From Burkholderiaceae bacterium (GTDB lineage Bacteria > Pseudomonadota > Gammaproteobacteria > Burkholderiales > Burkholderiaceae_C): 64,000 nt of DNA. Location of the stretch: assembly GCA_030123545.1 (NCBI GenBank), contig CP126124.1, positions 2,976,001 through 3,040,000 of the forward strand, in the 5' to 3' direction. The notes under the pieces were generated by a model, which was given only the letters and a program-made list of their open reading frames with translations, was not told the origin of the DNA and did no database searches. The position numbers and the translations under genes are program-made. Below, piece by piece: positions 52,973 through 61,207 of the stretch. How positions within the stretch are numbered: the first letter of the stretch is position 1; each line of letters begins with the position of its first letter.

Positions 52973-54104
52973 AGGAAACCGAGAACTTGATCAGCTTGAT
53001 CGCCTCGCTGTTGACCACCGCGCCGCCGACGCGCTTCGTGGCGTAGAAGCCCACATACGGGCGATTGGTGAACGGGTCACGAATCACGCGCGTGCCGATC
53101 CGGTCCACGATCAGGTAGCCGCGGCCGAAGTCGCCGAAGGCAATGGACAGGCTGCCGGCGCCGACGCTGGGCATGTCTTCGGCCTCCACGACGGGATAGC
53201 CGAAGATCGTCGCCGGCACACCCGGCGCGGTCATCGGCGAGAGGATGTAGCGGCCGCTGCTGTCCTTGAATTGCGTGATCTGCGACAACGTGGCCTTGCT
53301 CATGACCCAGTGGGCGTTCTGGCGGAATTGCGCCTTGAGACTGAACACCAGCGCCAGCAACAGGTCGGCGGGGTTGCTCGCCGGCCAGGCGCCCGAAACA
53401 CCCGTGGGCAGGTATTGCAAGGTGCCAAAGGCGCGCGTGCCGTCAGCCGTGGCCAGCGGCGTACCGTTCAAGAAACCGGCTGGCTGGTTCGTGCCGTTGC
53501 CCGATACGAAGGCGGCCCCTTCGGAGCGCGCGAACTCGGTCGAAACCTGCTCGGCGAGCCAGGTGTCGGCGTTGAAATACACGTCATCGAGCATCTGCTG
53601 CGAGGCCATCGGGAACGCGTAGATTTCGCCCATGGGCGGCTTCACGTCGGCGAGCTGGGGCGTGTTCGTGGCGGGGCGCGCTGCGGTCTCTGCCACCCAG
53701 CCCGAGGCGGTGCCGCGCAGGTTGACCAGCTTGTGAAAGTCGCTGGTGCTGATCTGCTGCACGGATGCAATCTGACGGATCGGCGAGATGTTGACCACCA
53801 AGTCTTCGATCGATTGCTCGATCACCTTCGGCACCGCATACCCGCCATCGGGCAAGCTGCCCGCCGACATCGATTTCAGCTGCGCGTCGTCGCCGGTGCG
53901 CATGAAAGCGCGGAACGCCTTGCGCTCGGGCGTGGTGTCGGCGTCGAGTTTGTGCGCTCCGAAGCCGGGGCGGTTGGCCTTGGCTTCCTTGTTTTCGAGA
54001 TCCTCGAATCGCTGATCGATGCGGTTCTTGAAGGCCTCGAACGCATTGTTCGCTTTCTCGATAGCGCCGGCGATCTTGTTGAATGATTCGGCTTCGTAGT
54101 CCAT
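52971..54104 (-). CDS. HK97-type phage major capsid protein
   Basis: The 377-residue protein has an N-terminal helical scaffold-like region (residues 1-60, rich in Lys/Glu) followed by the HK97 fold: SLPDGGYAVPKVIEQSIEDL (N-arm), SGWVAETAARPATN, SGNGTNQPAGFLNG and AIAFGDFGRGYLIVDR-like P-domain sequence near the end (SIAFGDFGRGY). The ATG at 54104 begins MDYEAESFNK. No protease, portal or terminase is adjacent, so it may form capsids sized for the satellite or interfere with those of a helper phage. Last gene of the minus-strand operon. Confidence 0.88.
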   Translation of the reverse strand: MDYEAESFNKIAGAIEKANNAFEAFKNRIDQRFEDLENKEAKANRPGFGAHKLDADTTPERKAFRAFMRTGDDAQLKSMSAGSLPDGGYAVPKVIEQSIEDLVVNISPIRQIASVQQISTSDFHKLVNLRGTASGWVAETAARPATNTPQLADVKPPMGEIYAFPMASQQMLDDVYFNADTWLAEQVSTEFARSEGAAFVSGNGTNQPAGFLNGTPLATADGTRAFGTLQYLPTGVSGAWPASNPADLLLALVFSLKAQFRQNAHWVMSKATLSQITQFKDSSGRYILSPMTAPGVPATIFGYPVVEAEDMPSVGAGSLSIAFGDFGRGYLIVDRIGTRVIRDPFTNRPYVGFYATKRVGGAVVNSEAIKLIKFSVS

Positions 54105-54138
54105 GTCTTCGTTCCAAGTAGTGATTGAAGACTTGAAT

Positions 54139-54447
54139 TTAGGCTGCGGGCGCGACACTCTCCGGCGACTTTTGACAGGCCGCTTTGACATCGCGCTGCG
54201 CCTGCCGCATGGAAACTCCAAAGCGCTCATGAATGGCCTGCGCGGCGTCACCTTTGGTCATTTGGTTGGCCAGCATGTTGGCCGCCGCCGTCACGCGCCG
54301 CGGGCCGCGCTTTTGAGCGGGCAGATACAGCGTCTTGCCGCCCCATTTCTGCAGCTCCATCATGCACGCGGTCTTCGCCTGCAGTGTGGGCATGGCATCA
54401 ACGAGGCGCCGGCAAAAGTGCTCGCCCAATGTCATGCCGCTTTTCAC
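54139..54447 (-). CDS. Small DNA-binding-like protein of the satellite
   Basis: The 102-residue protein starts at GTG 54447, overlapping the preceding stop (GTGA). The C-terminal half contains a helix-turn-helix-like stretch (MTKGDAAQAIHERFGVSMRQ) after a basic KRGPRRVTAAANM segment. It resembles small phage regulators such as Mor-type proteins, but only loosely. It directly precedes the capsid gene. Confidence 0.55.
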   Translation of the reverse strand: MKSGMTLGEHFCRRLVDAMPTLQAKTACMMELQKWGGKTLYLPAQKRGPRRVTAAANMLANQMTKGDAAQAIHERFGVSMRQAQRDVKAACQKSPESVAPAA

Positions 54448-54602
54448 TTCGCAGCCCTGGGCCGTTTGCCGAAGTATCGTGCCGCGATCGCGCGGGCCTG
54501 CGAGCGCGATGCGCCCAACTCGATTGCGATGCGCTCGAGCCGCTGGCGGGCCTGTGCGCGGCGCCAGGCCGGCGACATTGCCTTAATGAGCCTTCTGAGC
54601 AT
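54444..54602 (-). CDS. Small basic protein of the satellite, unknown function
   Basis: A 52-residue, highly basic protein (LRRLIKAMSPAWRRAQARQR, then IAIELGASRSQARAIAARYF). The second segment has the spacing of a helix-turn-helix. It overlaps both neighbours, which supports a real coupled gene. I do not recognise the family. Confidence 0.45.
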   Translation of the reverse strand: MLRRLIKAMSPAWRRAQARQRLERIAIELGASRSQARAIAARYFGKRPRAAK

Positions 54603-54927
54603 CGCCGCCTCCCGTGTCGCCCAATGCACCGGCGATGGCAAACACCTGCACCAGTGCTTCGCCATCGTCGTCGACCAGCATCCCGCGTGTGGTGATGTTC
54701 AACGCTGCGGGGTCGAGGTCGATGCGCAACTGGAACTTGCCGCCGCCCGCGTGCGCCAGCTTCACGGCGTGGCCATAAGCGTGCGGGTCGTCCCGTCGCG
54801 CATGGGCCAGGCCGCGATCCATGACAGCGCCGGCAAGCTGCGCGAACAAGCGCAGCAGCCGGTCGTCGCTGCTTTCGCCGGCCGGCGCAGCCTCGCGCGG
54901 GACGGTTGAAGGTGGTGTGGTTTTCAT
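54583..54927 (-). CDS. Satellite protein of unknown function
   Basis: A 114-residue acidic-to-neutral protein with GGGKFQLRIDLDPAALNITT and VFAIAGALGDTGG segments. Not recognised. It begins 30 bases after the primase/helicase gene with an AAAGGGA signal, and overlaps the next small gene by 20 bases. Confidence 0.5.
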   Translation of the reverse strand: MKTTPPSTVPREAAPAGESSDDRLLRLFAQLAGAVMDRGLAHARRDDPHAYGHAVKLAHAGGGKFQLRIDLDPAALNITTRGMLVDDDGEALVQVFAIAGALGDTGGGDAQKAH

Positions 54928-54957
54928 GAATGATCCCTTTGTGTGGTCATGTCGGAT

Positions 54958-57846
54958 TCACAGGTCGAGCTCGAAGATCGCGGGCGGGATGCGGTAGCAG
55001 CGGGAGAGACCCAAACCCGGCAGTCGCTCCGTCACGCTGTGGCGGCCCTGCTCCTTCACGGTCAGGCAGCCGTGTTGGACCAAGACACCGGCCACGGCCT
55101 GCGGATCGAAACCGTGGCACATCTCGGCCTTGAACACCTCGGGCAACACGAAGTATTCGACCGACACGTTTTCGCCCAGCGCGGCCGGCATGCGCTCGCC
55201 GTACTCAACTTGGTGGGCGCTGTTGCTCTTGATCGGCTCGCCTTGCTCATTGAGCATGCGCCGAAAGCCTGCACGGTTCAGCGTCTTCACGTTGTGGTCA
55301 TCCGCCGCGCGATGCCACCAAGTGAACCGCCCTTCCCCGTGCGCCTCGAGGAATCGCCGCACAGTCCGCAGCATGGCGACCACCTCGCCATTGCCGATGC
55401 CGCCGCGAGCTGCCAGCCACGCGTTGAAGCACGCACGCGCGGCCCGTTCCGCCTCGCCCTTTGGCCAGCCTGTCAGTCCCGCTTCCGTGGCCAGCTCACC
55501 CGCAGCCCCCACCAGCGCAAAGCGCGCGCCCACGCGCTCCACCTGCCCGCTGGCAGCCTCGGGCACGATCTGCCCGGCCAGGCGCCCCGCAGCCTCGCGG
55601 ATGCGCGCTTTCAGCGTGGCCGCGTTCTCGGTCAACCATTGCAGCCAAGCGCGGCCCGCGGCTCCGTGCACGCTGCCGGCCTGCGCCGTGATGTGACTTG
55701 CGAAGACGGCCCCGCCTTCAATTCCGTGCAGACGTTCGAACGCGCCCATGCCGGCGCCGGCATCGGTCGGAATGTCGGCCATCCGCACTTCCTGCCCGGT
55801 GCGCGTGCGCTTCATACCTTCGGCCATGTGGTCGGACAGGCCCAACTCGCCAGCCGACAGGAACAGCAGACGCCAGGCCAGCCGGGCGCGTGGTGCGCCG
55901 GTGCGCATAGCGCGGGCCTTCGATTGCTCATTCGCCAGCATGTAGGCGCACTCGCCGGCCGTCTTGGGATCGACCTGTGCCAGTTCGTCGAGGATCAGCA
56001 GGCAGTCGCTGTGCTGCGCGGCCGTGGCCTCAAGTGCGTTGTCCGTGGTGCGCCAGCGCTGTAGGTAGCTCGCACCCCCGTACACGCTGGCCGCGACCTT
56101 CAGCGCCGTAGTCTTGCCGCTCGAGCTGTCGCCGCGAAAGTGAAAGCCGCCGGACTCGACGCCGGCCGGGCGCAGCAGCGGACCGGCGAAGGCGCAGGCC
56201 ACCGCGAACGCAAGGCGCGAATTGCCGACGCACAGTGCCGCGACGCGATCGCGCCACTGCTCGGGCGTGCCCTTAGAGCGGAACGTGTTTTCGATCGCGG
56301 TGTCGGTTTGGAACACGATGCGCTCTGCATCGTCTCCGATCGTTTCCTTCGGTAGCACGAAGGCGCGGCCGTGCCAGCCGATGCGATCGGTGCAGGTCGC
56401 GAAGTCGCCGGGCCGGCGGGTCTGAATGTATTGCGTGAGCAGGTTGCGGGTACGCGCAGCCGTGGCGATGCGCAGGCCCATGCTCATGAGCGTGGCGCGC
56501 GCCTCGGTTCCATCGCCGGCCAAAATGCGCGAAGGCATGGCCCATTGTTTGGCGTGGCCAAGCGGATCGGCGAAGCTCAGCAGATAGCCCCAGCCGGCGC
56601 CATCCTGGTCGCGCGTCAGGGCGTCGACCTCCAGACGGGAACAGACCCACTCCGGCGACTTGGGCTTGCCATCATGGTCGACCCCCTGGTGCCAGACGCC
56701 GGCATCGTTCACGATGAACGGATCGAACGACTGGCCATCGTCGCCAGCGCCGCCGCTAGGTGCCGCATCGCGTTCGTGGCCACTCTGACCCGTTCGACGG
56801 CCGTTCGACGCTTGTGCGGGACGCTGGCCAGCTTGGTGCGCATCGATGCTGGCTTCGATCTGTTCGCGCACCGCATCCAACCCCGCCGCTTGGTGCAGGT
56901 CGTTGAAGTCGCTGCCACCCTCGGGCAGCTGCTCGGGGAACACCGCCAGGCCGCGCACTGCACGCGCTGCCGCCGCGGCCTTGTCACGGCCCGGATTGGC
57001 GCCGGACCGCGCATGTGTCTGCACATCATCATCACCGGCGATCACGATCAACGCAGCCGGATGCCGCTTGTGCAAGGCTTTGGCCACGTGCGCCAGGTTG
57101 CCGGCATCGAACGCCACCGCCACCGGGCGGCCCGTGGCTTCATGCACGCTGGCAGCCGTCGCGTAGCCCTCGGCCAGCATCAGCACCGCAGCGCCTGCGG
57201 GATCTCCGCACCAGTGCCAGCAACCGCGCTTGCGGCCACCCTTGAGGAACAGCTTGTCCGGGGCGCCGTCGCTGGGCTTGGCAGGCGCGATGCGTTGCAG
57301 GTTCACCAGCTCGCCGACCTCGTTGCGCACCGGCACCAGCAGCCACCCATCGGCCGCGAAGCGCACGCCATACGATTGCACGCCCTTGCGGGCCAGGTAG
57401 GCGCTGGCGCCTGATTCGCTGGCCGCATCCCACAGCGCCGCAGCTTCGCCGGCTGCTCGGGTTTGCGCGGCCTCGGTGCGGGCCTGCTCGGTCGCCTCGT
57501 GTTCGGCTTTCTCGCGCCGGCGCCGGGCCAGTACCTCGGGCGGTGGCGCGGCTGGCGCCTGCTCGGGCCGCGGCAGATCGAATCCGTGCTCCTTCGCGAT
57601 GTGCAGCAGCGTGCCGATGGTCACGCCGCCGCCGGCCTTGACGCTGCGCCAGGTGTCGCGCACCGCCTTCGCGTCGAAACTATCGCCCGTGGCGCTCCAT
57701 TCGGTGAACAGGTCGCGGCCTACTTCGTCCGGGAATTCCGACTTGATGGCCATCGCGACTCGCGCCCAAGTGTCGCGGTCGCAGTTCGCGGGAACATGCG
57801 CCATGGCTGCGCGGATCAGCTCGGGCGTGATGTTGGTTTGTCTCAT
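54958..57846 (-). CDS. Primase/helicase replication protein (PriCT-2, Toprim, DUF927)
   Basis: The 962-residue protein has domains in order: PriCT-2 at about residues 20-75 (DRDTWARVAMAIKSEFPDEV); a Toprim-like domain at about 215-300 (LMLAEGYATAASVHEATG and VIAGDDD); and a DUF927 ATPase at about 370-720 with Walker A RGDSSSGKTTALKVA and Walker B CLLILDELAQVDP. This is the satellite/plasmid replication architecture, combining primer synthesis and unwinding like P4 alpha. It probably recognises the iterons at 52.6 and 59.7 kb. The start overlaps the preceding stop (ATGA). Confidence 0.88.
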   Translation of the reverse strand: MRQTNITPELIRAAMAHVPANCDRDTWARVAMAIKSEFPDEVGRDLFTEWSATGDSFDAKAVRDTWRSVKAGGGVTIGTLLHIAKEHGFDLPRPEQAPAAPPPEVLARRRREKAEHEATEQARTEAAQTRAAGEAAALWDAASESGASAYLARKGVQSYGVRFAADGWLLVPVRNEVGELVNLQRIAPAKPSDGAPDKLFLKGGRKRGCWHWCGDPAGAAVLMLAEGYATAASVHEATGRPVAVAFDAGNLAHVAKALHKRHPAALIVIAGDDDVQTHARSGANPGRDKAAAAARAVRGLAVFPEQLPEGGSDFNDLHQAAGLDAVREQIEASIDAHQAGQRPAQASNGRRTGQSGHERDAAPSGGAGDDGQSFDPFIVNDAGVWHQGVDHDGKPKSPEWVCSRLEVDALTRDQDGAGWGYLLSFADPLGHAKQWAMPSRILAGDGTEARATLMSMGLRIATAARTRNLLTQYIQTRRPGDFATCTDRIGWHGRAFVLPKETIGDDAERIVFQTDTAIENTFRSKGTPEQWRDRVAALCVGNSRLAFAVACAFAGPLLRPAGVESGGFHFRGDSSSGKTTALKVAASVYGGASYLQRWRTTDNALEATAAQHSDCLLILDELAQVDPKTAGECAYMLANEQSKARAMRTGAPRARLAWRLLFLSAGELGLSDHMAEGMKRTRTGQEVRMADIPTDAGAGMGAFERLHGIEGGAVFASHITAQAGSVHGAAGRAWLQWLTENAATLKARIREAAGRLAGQIVPEAASGQVERVGARFALVGAAGELATEAGLTGWPKGEAERAARACFNAWLAARGGIGNGEVVAMLRTVRRFLEAHGEGRFTWWHRAADDHNVKTLNRAGFRRMLNEQGEPIKSNSAHQVEYGERMPAALGENVSVEYFVLPEVFKAEMCHGFDPQAVAGVLVQHGCLTVKEQGRHSVTERLPGLGLSRCYRIPPAIFELDL

Positions 57847-58103
57847 GCAGCCGGGATCAACTTGAGTTGTCGCGGCTGGCCCGGCACAGACTCAGCCAGC
57901 AATTCGCCGGTCGCGGGATCGAAGACCCGCAGCACGCCAGGCCAATCCAAGCGCACCAGCACAGGCGCCCCGCCGTGTCGCCGCATGGTCTTCTGAAACA
58001 AGGGCTTGCGGGCGTGCAGCTCGGCATACGTGGCTGCGCCCTCGAGCCGCGATGCTGCGGCATCGATGGCCAGGGCTCGCACCCTCTGCGTAGCCGAGCG
58101 CAT
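57843..58103 (-). CDS. Small satellite protein, unknown
   Basis: An 86-residue protein (ELHARKPLFQKTMRRHGGAP; VLRVFDPATGELLAE). It is coupled on both sides: its ATG overlaps the AlpA-like stop (TGATG) and its stop overlaps the primase start (ATGA). No recognised domain. Confidence 0.6.
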   Translation of the reverse strand: MRSATQRVRALAIDAAASRLEGAATYAELHARKPLFQKTMRRHGGAPVLVRLDWPGVLRVFDPATGELLAESVPGQPRQLKLIPAA

Positions 58104-58321
58104 CAACGGCCTGCAGCGTTGATGCGGTCAGTGATCCATGCGTCGATCGCCGAGGCGGGCCAACACACGGCGCGACGCGACAGCTTCACCGGCGCAGGGA
58201 ATTCGCCCCGCTTCATTGCATCGTAGATGCTCGACTTGCTGAGGCCCACCAGGGCCATGAGTTCGGGCAGGCGCACTAGTCGTTCGGGTTGCGCCGTCTT
58301 GCTTGGAAGTGCTTGCGTCAC
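58103..58321 (-). CDS. AlpA-family transcriptional regulator
   Basis: A 72-residue winged-helix regulator with the AlpA/MerR-like sequence LVRLPELMALVGLSKSSIYD, then RGEFPAPVKLSRRAV and WPASAIDAWI. AlpA-like proteins act as satellite and prophage excision or transcription activators. GTG 58321 is preferred because AAGGA lies 6 bases upstream; an ATG at 58345 would add eight residues but has no ribosome site. Confidence 0.85.
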   Translation of the reverse strand: MTQALPSKTAQPERLVRLPELMALVGLSKSSIYDAMKRGEFPAPVKLSRRAVCWPASAIDAWITDRINAAGR

Positions 58322-58358
58322 GTTGCATCCTTCGTGGTGGAACATGACGCCATTGAAT

Positions 58359-58961
58359 CTATCGACGCGGCCTCTGTCTTCCCGCAATTTTTGTTTTTTT
58401 TCCGGTATTGGTCGCGCGGCGTTGCCGTGTTCTTCCGACGATGTGACCTGACAGGGCTTCGGCTTGGTAGTAGTACTCTTCCGCCAGAGTGGCGCCCAAT
58501 CCAAGGGGTATCCCTACACGCTCGAACAGCGCCTTATCGATTGCCGTGCGCGGCTCCATGCTCAGAATCTCGTGAACAGCGGAGTGCACGGCGAAGCGTT
58601 TTACTCGCGCCTTGCGCAAAGCGGTGATGTGCGCCCCTTTTTTGTAGGGGCGACCGAAACTCTTAGGGTCGTCCCACGATGCAGCGCGACAATTCAGCAC
58701 GGCGTCATAGCGGCAGTTGAATGCAAGCACCAACCACTCTGGCATTACAAGCCCGTGAGTGCCGCAGATTCGCACTGCAGCAAGTACCGCGAACCCTGAG
58801 CCGGCATCGATTTCCGCCCGCAGTTGGTTGCAGCGCCTCACCGCCACGTACTGGAAAAGCGGTAAACCAGGCCGAGGACCGTCGCCGGCCTCTGCAAGCT
58901 CCCGCAATTCCTCAGGGCTCAAGTCTGGCCACTGCCACGGATCAGTTGAACGATCGAACAT
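58359..58961 (-). CDS. Satellite protein of unknown function (200 aa)
   Basis: A 200-residue protein beginning MFDRSTDPWQWPDLSPEELR. It contains AAVRICGTHGLVMPEWL, DDPKSFGRPYKKGAHI and a basic tail (RTRQRRATNTGKKTKIAGRQ). No family recognised. It is upstream of the AlpA-like gene by 37 bases on the same strand and may be expressed with it. Confidence 0.6.
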   Translation of the reverse strand: MFDRSTDPWQWPDLSPEELRELAEAGDGPRPGLPLFQYVAVRRCNQLRAEIDAGSGFAVLAAVRICGTHGLVMPEWLVLAFNCRYDAVLNCRAASWDDPKSFGRPYKKGAHITALRKARVKRFAVHSAVHEILSMEPRTAIDKALFERVGIPLGLGATLAEEYYYQAEALSGHIVGRTRQRRATNTGKKTKIAGRQRPRR

Positions 58962-59102
58962 GCGCCCCCTTCACGGTGCGCCCTTCATTGGGTGCCAGCG
59001 CCAGGCCGGTGAAGGTGTCCGGCTTTTCGCCCTCGGGGATCAGCCTCGGGCTAGGCGTGGCGAGGTCCGACGTCCGGTGGTCGTAACACCGGATTAGCCA
59101 CC

Positions 59103-59429
59103 CTACACGCCGGCATTCGCGCCCAGCTCACGCCTCGCTGCTTCGCGCGACTGCTCCCGCGCATTCCATCGGCGGTTCTGGTGTTCGTCGACGCTGTCGC
59201 AGCCGACGATCTCGGCGGCCCTACCGATGCAATCCTCAATGTCACCCGCCCTGCCTGCGATCGCCTCAAAGGCGGCTGCGAAGGTGTCCAGATCGTTGCA
59301 CGTCCGCGGGTTCTCCATCGCCGCGAGCGCCAGGCGTGCAGTGGCAGCAATTTCAGAGAATCCTTCTCTTGCCAGGCCGTCGATTTCGTTGACTGCACTG
59401 CGAAGTTGCTCAATCGTTACGGTGGTCAT
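59103..59429 (-). CDS. Satellite protein of unknown function (108 aa)
   Basis: A mostly helical protein (TIEQLRSAVNEIDGLAREGF; AAFEAIAGRAGDIEDCIGRA). ATG 59429 has AAGGA seven bases upstream. It may be a small phage-type regulator or anti-host factor, but nothing specific is visible. Confidence 0.55.
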   Translation of the reverse strand: MTTVTIEQLRSAVNEIDGLAREGFSEIAATARLALAAMENPRTCNDLDTFAAAFEAIAGRAGDIEDCIGRAAEIVGCDSVDEHQNRRWNAREQSREAARRELGANAGV

Positions 59430-59652
59430 GGTCAAGTCCTTTCAGTGTTGGTGCCGGCATCGGAGCGTGCCAGCAGATCGGCGCCCAAGGCGCAGGCCTC
59501 GGGGATGAAATAGATGCATGGCGACGCCCACGGCCGCCGCGTGGCACGCGGCCCCAGGGAATGGCCCTTGCGCCGTAGTCCGACAAAGCCCACAGGCGGT
59601 CGGCACGGTGCATGGGTCGGCGTGGCGGGCTGGGCCCGGGTTTGGACAGCAT
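59410..59652 (-). CDS. Possible small ORF between iterons and the 108-aa gene
   Basis: An 80-codon frame starting at ATG 59652 and rich in Pro and Arg. A competing minus-strand frame ending at 59432 encodes RRPWASPCIYFIPEACALGA, then DLLARSDAG, which looks more protein-like but lacks a clear start outside the iterons. Which of the two is real cannot be decided by eye. Confidence 0.25.
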   Translation of the reverse strand: MLSKPGPSPPRRPMHRADRLWALSDYGARAIPWGRVPRGGRGRRHASISSPRPAPWAPICWHAPMPAPTLKGLDHDHRND

Positions 59653-59659
59653 GATTGAG

Positions 59660-59766
59660 TGTTCCCTGTTTGTTTCCTATCTGTTCCCTATATGTTCCCG
59701 GTGCCCTGTCGGGCTGCAACCCGCATGAATGCTCGGTTTCGGTGGTTTGTTCCCGGTGTTCCCGGT
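59660..59766. repeat. Iteron cluster 2 (TGTTCCCGGT), beside the integrase gene
   Basis: Copies lie at 59660, 59671, 59682 and 59693, exactly 11 bases apart, then two more at 59748 and 59757. The first three are diverged in the last bases (TGTTCCCTRT or TGTTTCCTAT); the rest are exact. They fill the gap between the integrase stop and the small ORFs. The same motif inverted makes cluster 1. Phased iterons suggest binding of a replication protein. Confidence 0.78.
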
Positions 59767-59809
59767 GTTTCGCCGGGAATGGTGGGTAGCGACAGCGCGG
59801 CATCGCGAT

Positions 59810-61033
59810 TCAGGCGGCTTGCTGGGGCAGCGTGAGCACGTCGGCGCCCTTGCGCAGCTTGTCCAGGTGGTCGGCCCACGCGTTCATCATGGCCCGGCGC
59901 TCTGCCAGGTAGGTCGCGTGGTTGTAGGCCGCGGCCACCTGGTCGCGTTCCGAGTGCGCGAGCTGCAGTTCGATCAGGTGGTGCGGGTAGCCTTGCTCGT
60001 GCAGGATCGTGGAGGCGACGCCCCGGAAGCCGTGGCCCGTCATCCGGCCCTTGTAGCCCATGCGTGCGAGCGCCGCGAGGATGGTGTTGTTGCTCATGGC
60101 CTTGGCGTGGTCGCGCTCGCCGGGGAACAGCAAGACCCGATCGCCCGAAATGGTGTGCAGCGCCTGCAGCACTTCCACCGCCTGCGGCGCCAGCGGCACG
60201 ATGTGCGGCGTGCGCATCTTCATCCGCTCGGCAGGGATGCGCCATTCGGCCGCGGCCAGGTCGAATTCTTCCCAGCGGGCGCCGATCAGCTCGCCGGTGC
60301 GCACGAAGGTGCAGGCCATCAACTTCATCGCCAGGCGGGTGTAGGGGCTTCCCGGATACGCCTCGATCTTGCGCAGCAGCTCCGGGATCTCCTTCGCATC
60401 CAACCGGGCGTAGTTCTCCTTGCGGCGCGACTTCAGGGCGTCCGAGGGGCGCACGTCGGCCGCCGGGTTGCGTTCGATCAGGCCATGGGCCACGGCGTAC
60501 CGCATGATCTGGCCGCAGGTCTGCAACACCCGCTTGGCCATGTCGAGAGCGCCGCGGGCCTCGATCGCTTTGGCCATGGCCAGCAGCTGCGGAGCCGTGA
60601 CGCTGGCAACTGGCTTGGGCCCCAGCATCGGGAACGCGTCGACCTCGAGGCGATGGATCACGTAGTCGACATGGCGCTGGTTACGCGGCCCCTTCCAATG
60701 CGCCCACCACTGCCGGGCCACGGCTTCGAACGTGGTGGCCTCGCCGATGGCCTTGGCCAGCTTGGCATCGCGCCTGAGCTGCGATGGATCGTCACCCGCC
60801 GCCAGTGCATCGCGTGCCTGGTCGCGCCGCTTGCGGGCTTCGGCCAGGGACACGTCGGGGAACACGCCCAGGGCCAAGCGCTTTTCTTTGCTGGCGTGGC
60901 GGTACTTCAGGCGCCAGTACTTGCCGCCGGCGGCCGTCACCTCCAGGTACATGCCCAGGCCATCGGCCAAGCGGACATTGGGCTTTCCGGGTGGGCACGT
61001 GGCCCGGTCACATTCGATCTTGGTCAGGGGCAT
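59810..61033 (-). CDS. P4-type tyrosine recombinase (integrase)
   Basis: About 407 residues from ATG 61033 (MPLTKIECDR); ATGs at 61042 and 61057 would add 3 or 8 residues encoded by GGGGGCAT repeats. The N-terminal DUF4102 domain (LADGLGMYLEVTAAGGKYWR) is followed by a SAM-like core-binding domain and the catalytic domain with Arg in FVRTGELIGARW, HGFRG (HxxR), the second His in AHSERD and Tyr in AAYNHATYL. It should catalyse integration at the adjacent tRNA-Ser. Confidence 0.92.
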   Translation of the reverse strand: MPLTKIECDRATCPPGKPNVRLADGLGMYLEVTAAGGKYWRLKYRHASKEKRLALGVFPDVSLAEARKRRDQARDALAAGDDPSQLRRDAKLAKAIGEATTFEAVARQWWAHWKGPRNQRHVDYVIHRLEVDAFPMLGPKPVASVTAPQLLAMAKAIEARGALDMAKRVLQTCGQIMRYAVAHGLIERNPAADVRPSDALKSRRKENYARLDAKEIPELLRKIEAYPGSPYTRLAMKLMACTFVRTGELIGARWEEFDLAAAEWRIPAERMKMRTPHIVPLAPQAVEVLQALHTISGDRVLLFPGERDHAKAMSNNTILAALARMGYKGRMTGHGFRGVASTILHEQGYPHHLIELQLAHSERDQVAAAYNHATYLAERRAMMNAWADHLDKLRKGADVLTLPQQAA

Positions 61034-61093
61034 TGGGGGCATATTTGCTGGGGGCATCGGAAAACGCCGATTCGTGCCCCCAAATATGCCCCC
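61031..61093. repeat. Integrase arm-type repeats, right end
   Basis: Several copies of GGGGGCAT and the 20-bp GTGCCCCCAAATATGCCCCC (61074-61093), the counterpart of 52274-52293. They overlap the integrase start region, so integrase binding could also control its own expression. Confidence 0.5.
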
Positions 61094-61140
61094 AAACGGG
61101 GCCGGCTGTAAACAAGCCGCTTTGGACCTCTACAAACAAA

Positions 61141-61162
61141 AAGCCCCGTGTTTACGGGGCTT
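61141..61162 (-). terminator. Terminator downstream of tRNA-Ser
   Basis: AAGCCCCGT and ACGGGGCTT form a perfect 9-bp stem with a GTTT loop, followed on the minus strand by TTTTGTTTG. It lies 46 bases beyond the tRNA 3' end and inside the element side of the junction. Confidence 0.85.
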
Positions 61163-61207
61163 TAGGCGGTGTTTCTGGACCTCTTCGGACCTTGAAAAAC
61201 CTATCAC

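Noticed and set aside
52881..54086. 401-codon plus-strand frame opposite the capsid gene
   Set aside because: The capsid frame has clear HK97 motifs; this frame is its antisense shadow.
54943..57414. Long plus-strand frames opposite the primase/helicase gene
   Set aside because: They overlap a gene with clear Walker and Toprim motifs and show no domain of their own.
59650..59780. CRISPR-like array
   Set aside because: The repeats are 10-bp motifs at 9-11 bp or irregular spacing without unique spacers of CRISPR length, and no cas genes are present. Iterons fit better.
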